A stretch of DNA of 64,000 nucleotides from JAKAGZ01 sp963748105 (GTDB taxonomy: Bacteria; Bacteroidota; Ignavibacteria; Ignavibacteriales; Ignavibacteriaceae): positions 133,343-197,342 of the forward strand of contig CAVVHP010000007.1 of NCBI GenBank assembly GCA_963748105.1. Reading direction: 5' to 3'. How positions within the stretch are numbered: position 1 is the first letter of the stretch; every line of letters begins with the position of its first letter. The position numbers and the translations under genes were made by a program. Shown piece after piece: positions 46,460 through 54,500 of this stretch. A model generated the notes under the pieces. That model had not been told where the DNA came from, made no database searches, and saw nothing but the letters and a program-made list of their open reading frames with translations.

Positions 46460-47050
46460 TCAATATGCGCCTGCCAATCCGTACATGCTCAAACCGAACG
46501 CTGCAAGAAAAATGCTTGTAAGGACCATAGCTATTAACCAGTAAACGATTACCATTACAACAAGAGAAATAATGAAATAAATCGCGACTTTATCCTTCGG
46601 GGTTTTCATCATAATTGGCAAACCGAGGTACAATAGGTAAAGCCCATAAATTCCGAACAATGTGCCGAGCCATCCGATAACCGGAATAATTGCTAACATA
46701 CCGCCGACAAGTGAGGGCGTATATGAATAAGCGACGAGCTGCATCGCTCTTCCGGAATCTTTGGTCGAGTCGAAATTCGGTGCAAGTGCATTTATTACAA
46801 AGGAACCAATGAAGATTGAGATAAAAATTGAGAAGAACTGCACAAGCCCCATCGCAATTCCCCACTTAAATGAAGTGTAAATGGAACCAATGACGCCCCA
46901 GCCGATAATGTTGGCAATGGCTACAAGGACAGTCAGCGGCAGGATATATGTTACCATGATTTGCTGCGTATCTGGAGTTTCAGAGGCAATAACAGGCCAT
47001 TCTGTTTTAGGTGTTACGATGATATTTTTTGCTCGTTCTACCAGGTTCAT
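46460..47050 (-). CDS. Yip1-domain integral membrane protein
   Basis: This 196-aa protein opens with the bacterial Yip1/DUF1282-like signature (ERAKNIIVTPKTEWPVIASE). About five TM helices (starting near residues 30, 60, 100, 130 and 155) are Gly- and aromatic-rich. It lies in the inner membrane and its function in bacteria is unknown. The start ATG is next to a plausible ribosome site (GAGGAG in the minus-strand leader). Confidence 0.85.
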   Translation of the reverse strand: MNLVERAKNIIVTPKTEWPVIASETPDTQQIMVTYILPLTVLVAIANIIGWGVIGSIYTSFKWGIAMGLVQFFSIFISIFIGSFVINALAPNFDSTKDSGRAMQLVAYSYTPSLVGGMLAIIPVIGWLGTLFGIYGLYLLYLGLPIMMKTPKDKVAIYFIISLVVMVIVYWLIAMVLTSIFLAAFGLSMYGLAGAY

Positions 47051-47459
47051 AATTTACTCCTCTTAATAGTTGTTGAGAATGTAATTAAGTTTTTCCTGCT
47101 TCACCTTTATGCGGCATCAAAATGTTCTGCAAATTTTGCCACGCTTTGTTGTATCCTGTTTGATATGGCAATTAAATTAAACAAAATTATATAAAAATGT
47201 TTTTATTTTTTTGGGGGAAATTCATTGAAATGCAAATATATAACAGGGATATACTCTCATTTGGTTGAGGGCGCGCTACTTTAACCGCCTTGTAATTAGT
47301 AGAATGAGTACTCAAATAAGTACTCACATTGCTGCAGGCCCTGAACAACGCTCTCAGGAATAATATTTCTTATATCAGATTGCAATTTATTATTCTCAAT
47401 TTTTCATAAAAAAAGGCAATTTTATTCAGTTTTTAAATATTTGTGTCGTGAAAGAAGAA
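47051..47459. other. Intergenic region upstream of the Yip1 gene
   Basis: This 409-bp gap has no ORF. It holds the leader of the Yip1 gene, a T-rich stretch near 47201-47215, and a palindrome, TGAGTACT/AGTACTCA (47305-47312 and 47319-47326). No tRNA or terminator was identified. Confidence 0.5.
47305..47326. repeat. 8-bp inverted repeat, operator-like
   Basis: TGAGTACT (47305-47312) and AGTACTCA (47319-47326) are exact inverted copies with a 6-nt spacer, and each arm contains the self-complementary AGTACT. This geometry suits a dimeric DNA-binding protein, but no cognate gene is adjacent. Confidence 0.45.
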
Positions 47460-49499
47460 TTAAAAACTGTGGGAAAAATTCAACCCGGCAATAATCTCAT
47501 TAAAATTAGTCCTGTTGACTTCACTTGTTCTGAAAGCATTATACGAAATAGATAGAGAGAGATTATCAACCTGTGAGAGAGAATATGAAGAAGAAATTAT
47601 TGTACGAATGACTGAATTATTTTCTAAAAAAGAGGTGCTTATTGAAACAGTTGAATGAAGTTTATTTTTAAGGGCATTATTTTGTATTCCTAACGAAATA
47701 ATTTTTGTACTATTGGTAACTGTATCAGCAAAGGTTGAACTGACTAATCCAACTGAAGAACTACCGGTTAAATTTTTTGAAAAATATAAAGTTACTCCGA
47801 CATTCACGGTATGCACTTTTGTTATTGTACTGTTTAACAGAACCGAATTATTTGATGATCTCTGAAAAGTATAATTAAAAGATACATTTTGAAGTAAAGA
47901 TTGTGGAGAGATCATAAAAACCTGGTTGGTGCTTATTACGAAACTGGAAAAGTCAACTTTAGTAGTATCATTTCCTGAATCATTACCCATACTTAAAATG
48001 CTCAGCATAAGATTTGCATTCCATTTACTCGTCAGAGCACTATTAAGATTTAAGCCAAATTGATTTCTCGAGGTAGTAAACGATTTTTGGTCGATTAAAT
48101 TATCGCTAAACCTGTTCCAATTTAGTGTAATTGAATTACGGGAAAATCTATACGAGGTTAAAGCAGTTATTATTCTCTGATCGTTTTGCAAATATGAAAG
48201 GCCCAGCGAATTATAACCCGGGCCTATTTGTTTGTAGCCCAATTTAAAATTAAACTGGGTTAAATTTAAGCTGATACCGGTATTGAATGCATAATCATAG
48301 TTTGAACTTGTCCTTGGTTTGTAAAGGCTGCTGAAAATACCCGGAATATTTGTGCTGTCAAGACTTAATTCAGCAGATCGTAAATCTCTTGTATAAATGC
48401 TTCCTGATGCTTCAAAATCAAAGACCAATCTATTATCTGCTAAATTTAATTTCCCTGCTGTTCCTATCACTAAATTTTCCTGTGGAGTAAAAGCATTCTG
48501 ATTTAAATTTCCATTATATCGATTGCCAATTTTTGCAGGAACTCCTGATGCGATTGTAAATGGATAGTCACTTACATCACTTATAGTTGAATCATTATTG
48601 CTGGTAATTTTTATTATAGCCTGGAATGTTCCTGGTCCTGTGACATTCCAATCCATAAAACCGCTTGAAGGCTGATTATTAGAAATTGCCTGAAAAGTAG
48701 CGCCGCCGTCCCTTGAGAGTTCAATTTTAACATCCCCGGTTAACCCTGATGAAGACCAGCGTATTGTTTGTATTGTCCCAATGGGAAGTTGATCATCTCC
48801 GTTTGGTGTAAGAACAGTGATAGATTTTTGATTATTGTTAATAGAAGAAATATCATCTTTCGATTTTAAAAATATTAAGTCAAAATGTGAATCATTATCT
48901 TTTCCCAGGCCAATCTTAGATGCAATTAAAAATCTTTTATAACTTCCGTTTTGCGCTCCGCCATTCACTGCCTGTTGAGTAAAGCCCGCTACGGTTGAAA
49001 ATCTAAAAATACCGGGATGAAGATCAATTCCTGCACCCCTGATTGTCAATCCGTTTAATGTAAATTCGGAATAATTTTCCGAAAAATCGCCAAGATGTGC
49101 TCCACCCCATCCCCAAACGGGATTTATTCCAAATTGATTTATATTCTGTCTTGCAGAACTACCTTCTGTAGACAAAATAATCTCAACAGGAATTGATATA
49201 GTATTAAATAAAGTAAATGTTGGGCGGATTAATAGCCTGCCTGTCGATGAAGGTCTCCTTGCAGCAATTCCTGAAATTGAATAAAGTTCACCATATGCAT
49301 TTATACTTCCAGAAATTTTAAGAGGATGAATTGATGATTCGGTTACAGTAGAATCAACATTTCCATCAGTTTGAGAATAACTAAAAGGTGAAATCATAAT
49401 TAAAACAAAAAGAATTATAATTATCTTACCTTTTAATCCAAATAATTGAATTAGTACTCTTTCCCATTTAATTTTAATTCTAGACATATTTTGCAACAC
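47460..49499 (-). CDS. Large outer-membrane beta-barrel protein with an embedded Kre9/KNH-like domain
   Basis: This 679-aa exported protein has a long N-terminal signal (hydrophobic core about residues 27-41, cleavage after FSYSQ). The central region (about 230-320) matches the Ser-Thr-rich Kre9/KNH beta-sandwich: LTPNGDDQLPIGTIQTIRWSSSG, then VKIELSRDGGATFQ. The rest is a series of amphipathic strands typical of a barrel (FNFKLGYKQIGPGYNSLGLSY, FSRNSITLNWNRFS), and the chain ends in a barrel-like FNFSHSF with a C-terminal Phe. It is downstream of, and probably co-transcribed with, the FnIII and 1932-aa protein genes. Confidence 0.8.
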   Translation of the reverse strand: MLQNMSRIKIKWERVLIQLFGLKGKIIIILFVLIMISPFSYSQTDGNVDSTVTESSIHPLKISGSINAYGELYSISGIAARRPSSTGRLLIRPTFTLFNTISIPVEIILSTEGSSARQNINQFGINPVWGWGGAHLGDFSENYSEFTLNGLTIRGAGIDLHPGIFRFSTVAGFTQQAVNGGAQNGSYKRFLIASKIGLGKDNDSHFDLIFLKSKDDISSINNNQKSITVLTPNGDDQLPIGTIQTIRWSSSGLTGDVKIELSRDGGATFQAISNNQPSSGFMDWNVTGPGTFQAIIKITSNNDSTISDVSDYPFTIASGVPAKIGNRYNGNLNQNAFTPQENLVIGTAGKLNLADNRLVFDFEASGSIYTRDLRSAELSLDSTNIPGIFSSLYKPRTSSNYDYAFNTGISLNLTQFNFKLGYKQIGPGYNSLGLSYLQNDQRIITALTSYRFSRNSITLNWNRFSDNLIDQKSFTTSRNQFGLNLNSALTSKWNANLMLSILSMGNDSGNDTTKVDFSSFVISTNQVFMISPQSLLQNVSFNYTFQRSSNNSVLLNSTITKVHTVNVGVTLYFSKNLTGSSSVGLVSSTFADTVTNSTKIISLGIQNNALKNKLHSTVSISTSFLENNSVIRTIISSSYSLSQVDNLSLSISYNAFRTSEVNRTNFNEIIAGLNFSHSF

Positions 49500-49516
49500 A
49501 ATAAACTCCCGGTAAA

Positions 49517-51564
49517 TCAGAATCTGATTCCAACTTCTAAACTTGGCTCACTTTCATTTCCTTTGAATGAATAACTCGTTACATAATAAAAGTAAAGATG
49601 ATTTCTCTTCGCACTTTTATCTTCGTAGGAAAATTTGTTTACATCTTTTATATTTTTTAGCAATAAAGGCGTTTGTCCTCTTTCATATCTATAGATTTTA
49701 TAACCTGAAATATTTTTATCTTCAGCTCCATTCCAGGTTATTAGTATATTGTCCGCTAATTTTTTTGCTGTTAATCCGGCCGGAGGAATAATAGACAGAT
49801 TATTTATCCCTGCTATTACGGCATTACTAAAATTACTTTTAGAGCCAAAAATATCTTTTGATTGTACTGTATATAAATATGATTTCCCCCTCTCAACTTT
49901 ATTATCAGAATAATGATTTTGCCATGGTGGAATTGTTGAGTCATTAACTGCTATCAATTCCCCAACAGGTTTCCCATTTTTATCAACTTCTCGTTTATTT
50001 AAGTCATAACCATCTATTCCATCTTGTAAAGCGCTCATATTATCCCAGTAAAGGTTTACCACTGTGTCTGTAATATCTAACTTCAGGTTAGTTGGAGTTA
50101 ATGGTTTTGTTGAAATTGATGGCCTGACATAAACAGTGTCTGAAAATGAACTTTTAACGTAGCTTGTATTTTCTGTTTTAATAGCATAACCATATGTTGT
50201 TTTACCCGAAAGAGTACTGTCCAAATCAACAAAGGTAATAATAGAATCTTTTACTGGAATTAAATGTGAAACTTGTACTAATTTTCCATCTACGCTGTTG
50301 TTTCTGTAAACGTAATATCCTCTTATAAATTTTTCGTTTTTGGTCCATTGTAATTTCACTCCGTTTTTAACAGCCTCCCCTTTAAATCAACAGGAGGGAA
50401 AGGTATATCGGGATCTGTATATACTCCAAAATACCTGGGAGATTTTGTGGATTTTTCTCCTAAAGGACTTTCTGCCTGGAAATAATAATAGTAGGTAATT
50501 TGAGGTTTTACTTCCTGGTCAAGGAAAGAGCTTTGAGTTGCAGGAATTGAAGTAATGTGCACATAACCGGTATCATAATTCTGACTTTTATAAATGTCTA
50601 TATATTTAATAGAAGGATCAATTTTAGGAATCCAGGTTAATCTTATTCCGCCATCTTCTGATGCATTATTCGTACGGATACTATCCGGTAAAGATGCTGC
50701 TTCCCTGAAATTATAATTCCCGACAATCACTGTATCCGAATTCTCCCCTCTATTTCCAAAAATATCTTCCGGAATTATATAATACCTGTAGATACTTTCA
50801 GAATTTATTAAAGTATCCTGCAAAAATATATTAAGATGATCATTTCCTGCGTTAATACCTTTAACCGGATTTATAATTCTGAATGGTTGGCGTAAATTAT
50901 CTTCTCTCATCACCTGGAAGACAGGCATTTTTTTACTTTCAGTAGTCCACTTAATAAATATTTTTTCGTTATCACTTCTAAATTCCTTTTCTCTGATTTT
51001 TTTGAAAGTTACTTCCCCGGGATATTCAACAGCTAATGTTCGTATTGTTTTTAAGGTTTTTCCGGTGTTGTCTATTTTTGAATACCTGTACTCATATTCC
51101 GTATTTTTTTTTGCATTTGTATCCAGGTATATAGTACCTAAAGCTATTCCATAAACAGGAACTTGTGCATATGAATAAAGTGAATCGATCACTTTATATT
51201 TTTGGCTGATCGACCAGATCTCTTTTAGTACATTTTCATCTCCGATTGTTAAGTAGGGAAGTAATGAATGAATTGCATTTACTTTAGACTTAAACTCTTC
51301 AAAAGTAGAAGGTGAATTTATTGTATCAAGTGTTTGCCAGTTGTTACCATCTTTAATTCTTCTTTCAATTTTATAAACAAACCAATTACTGCTGCTTCCT
51401 TTAACAGGAATATCTTTGTCGAAATAAACAAAAATACCATTTTTACCTCCGAAGGCGTTATCCATAATTGGATTCTGCCCGTATATTTTTATGTTTAGAA
51501 GACATAAAAAAACAGGCAGCACCAAAGCAACATTACTAATTCTCATAAAATTATAACTTTTCAT
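49517..51564 (-). CDS. Secreted fibronectin type III protein (split by a frameshift)
   Basis: Two adjacent frames (50356-51564, 402 aa, and 49517-50359, 280 aa, GTG-started) form one protein. The first ends at DIPFPPVDLKGRLLKTE. The second frame, read upstream of its GTG, gives GEAVKNGVKLQWT, exactly the rest of an FnIII strand, so one base is missing in the AAAGGGG run (50377-50383). The joined product of about 680 aa has a signal peptide (1-29, ending IYGQ) and about five FnIII domains marked by YYYYFQAESPLGEKS, GYAIKTENTSYVKSSFSDTVYV, YTVQSKDIFGSKSNFS and YYVTSYSFKGNESEPS. It lies 8 nt after the 1932-aa gene and 17 nt before the barrel gene. Confidence 0.85.
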
Positions 51565-51572
51565 AAAAACCT

Positions 51573-54500
51573 TTATTTCTTACAACCCTGTGCTGAGTTA
51601 TCAGTACAGGATCCGCTTTTAAATGAAAATTTTGTATTTCCGTTCGAATCAAGATGCATCAAGGCACTCATTGCAAAAGTTTTATTGAATACTGAAATAT
51701 TCGGTGGGGTACATACTTCATCAACACCAACACCCTGTTGTTCTATATCCGCTCCAATTGAAAAACTTCCACAACCATCAAGACTAAACAAACCGGGTTT
51801 TGTATCATAAATTCCGGTAAATCCAAGTTGTAATGTTGCTTCAGCAGATAACTTGGTACAGGTAAGTGCATCCATGCTGAAAGAGGCGTCTATAAATCCG
51901 ATTGCTCCAATTCCATATTCATTTCCACTTTTCGAAAATGATGTCCATAGTTTTACATTTGCGCCCGCTTCTACACCAAAGTGAATATTAGCAACTCCTG
52001 TACTTATATCTATCGTGGGTATCACAACTGGAATTGCACACTTTCCGGAAAATAAAAATCCACTTATACTCGTTTGAAAACCGCAGGGTAAATTTTTATC
52101 ATAAGAAACCTTGGCAAATCCATCCTTAACATTTTGTGGCATGCTTCCATAATCACCAATAATTATTGCAGCATCCTGTTCGGGTAGCCCCGGAATTTTA
52201 GCAGTAATTCCTGCAAAAAAGAACCAGCCGCTCCCGTCTACAAGTAACTCTGCCGGCCCCTTTAAATAAACTCCGCTCATATTTTTGTCGATATCCATAG
52301 TTCCGATTAGCTGGCCTTTTTCAAAATCATATTTCCATGCCATATTTCCGAATGGCGTGCTGATATTTTTAACTCCAACCGACTGGTTGTTTGCATAGAA
52401 TTCACCGGTAACGGTGAAAGTCATTCTGTTTTGTCCACCATTAATTCCGTTCGGAGTTGTTAAATTTCCCGCAATTGAAAGTGTATCCCAGTTATTTCCA
52501 ATTACATTTATATGCCCGCCAACTGAATCAAAGTAATTTACATTTCCACCGATTTGAAGTTTTTGCCAGAATGTACCTGTTTTAACAAAAGGGCTGTTAG
52601 GTGTTTCTACCCAAATAGATGTAGAATCAACGGTATGGTAAAGCCAGGAATCCAAACTATATTTTCCTTCTTCCCACAACCTGCCGCGGACATATAATCC
52701 TTTACTATTAAATATCATTGTATCTTTTGAAGATTCAGAGAACGCATAATTAATCCCTTTATCTTTAAAGGCTATTTTAAACGGAATCAGTCTCATTTTT
52801 ATTTTTCCATTTTCTTTGTAGTAAACCAAAACACCGTTTACCGTTCCCGGGTATCCAGGTATGTTGAAAGAAAGTGAAGTCATTTCTACATGTTTTCCTT
52901 CCGGAACATATTTTATTTCCGAAGGATCAAATATTCCGATTTTATAAATCTTCAAAGATTTGGAAGATTGTTGAGGAATCAGGTCAACTTTATCCTGGCT
53001 GCTGTATAAATAAATTGAAGAAATATGCACAGAATCACCCGATGCCATACCCGGTAATCCGCCAAAACTCGCAACTGATGATCCCGGATCAGAAGAAAAC
53101 AGAAACCACGCAGAAGTTGAATCATTATAATTCAGTTTTAATTTACTGTTCAGATTTAAAGGGATAATTCCGCCGATACTTATCTGTTTTAGATTAACGG
53201 TAGAGCTCAATATTTTTGTAGGAGTTATATGAAGCTGTTCTACAGGAACATTAAATAATTGAGTTTGAAGTGTTCCTTTTGTAACATTAAAATACCCGTT
53301 TAAATTCCAATCGTTAATTTGCAGTTCCCATTTATCCAATTTAAGAGAAAGGTTGTCATTTGTTTTATGAATATATCCAATTCCTGTTGCCTGAGATATA
53401 TCTACCTTTCCAAGATTTATCTCATTACGTGATGGCTTCGCGTTTGTAAGATCCATTTGAATCTTTGTATTTAACCACAATGTGTCCGATGTTAAAAGTG
53501 ATAATTGAGAATCTGCCAATGCTTTGAAGTCATATAATGAATATTTTAATGAATGCATTAAGGAATCAGATACAAGAAATCCTTTAAAATTACTTACCGG
53601 ATCTTTTTTTGTTGCTGTAATTACCGGAATTCTCAAATTATTATCTTCGGACGTTCTTATATAAAAACCCCCTCCCGGTATGCTTAAATTTGAAGATATT
53701 TTGCTGAATGAACTTTGACTGACAATCACTTTGCCTTTTATTACTCCGCTGCCGGGTGCATTTTTGTCAAGTTCAATTCCTATGTTATTATCTTTTAACA
53801 AACCTGAATAATTTTTCAAAACATTTAATGAAAAATGATTCATATCAGTTTTTACCGGAAGAGTTGCAGGATCAGAAACCGGGATAGTTTGCCCAAACAC
53901 TTTACTTGTTTTATTTTTATCGGGTACAATTTCTACATTTGTAAAATCAAGATTCTTATTCAAAGCATTATTACTAACCTGGAACTGGTTATTGTTCAAA
54001 GAATCAAGCTTAACTATACTGCCTGTTATAAATACTTGATTATTTTTATCAACAAGTGAATCAACCTCAATCGGAAAACCCATTAAGTGTGTAATATCCA
54101 TTTTGTTGTAAATTTTCAGATTAAAATCGATATTGCTTAACCCCTTAGCCGGAACATTAAGATCTTTTTTATCACCTATTAGATTTGAGCTGCTTTTACC
54201 TGCAATAAAATAGTTTTGTCCTATTGGCACATTACGTAAAATGAAAGTTCCGGAAGAATCCGTATTTGTCTCACAATTGCTTCCGTCTGATTTTATACCT
54301 AATCTGACCCTGGCCCCGGCTACAGGCTGATTATTCTTCCCAACATAAACGTGTCCCGATATTCGTGTCGCTTTTTGTAAATAAACTGTATACAGGGCAG
54401 GGTCTTTTGACTCAGAATTCTGAACTGGTTTTAAATTACCAAGGTAATCCTGGTCATCAGGAGCTGTTACATATATTTTATATGATTGGGCAGGATTTGT

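Noticed and set aside
50356..50359. Treating the 402-aa and 280-aa FnIII frames as two genes coupled by a 4-nt overlap
   Set aside because: The GTG lies inside an FnIII strand and the sequence before it in the same frame completes the domain, so a frameshift explains both better.
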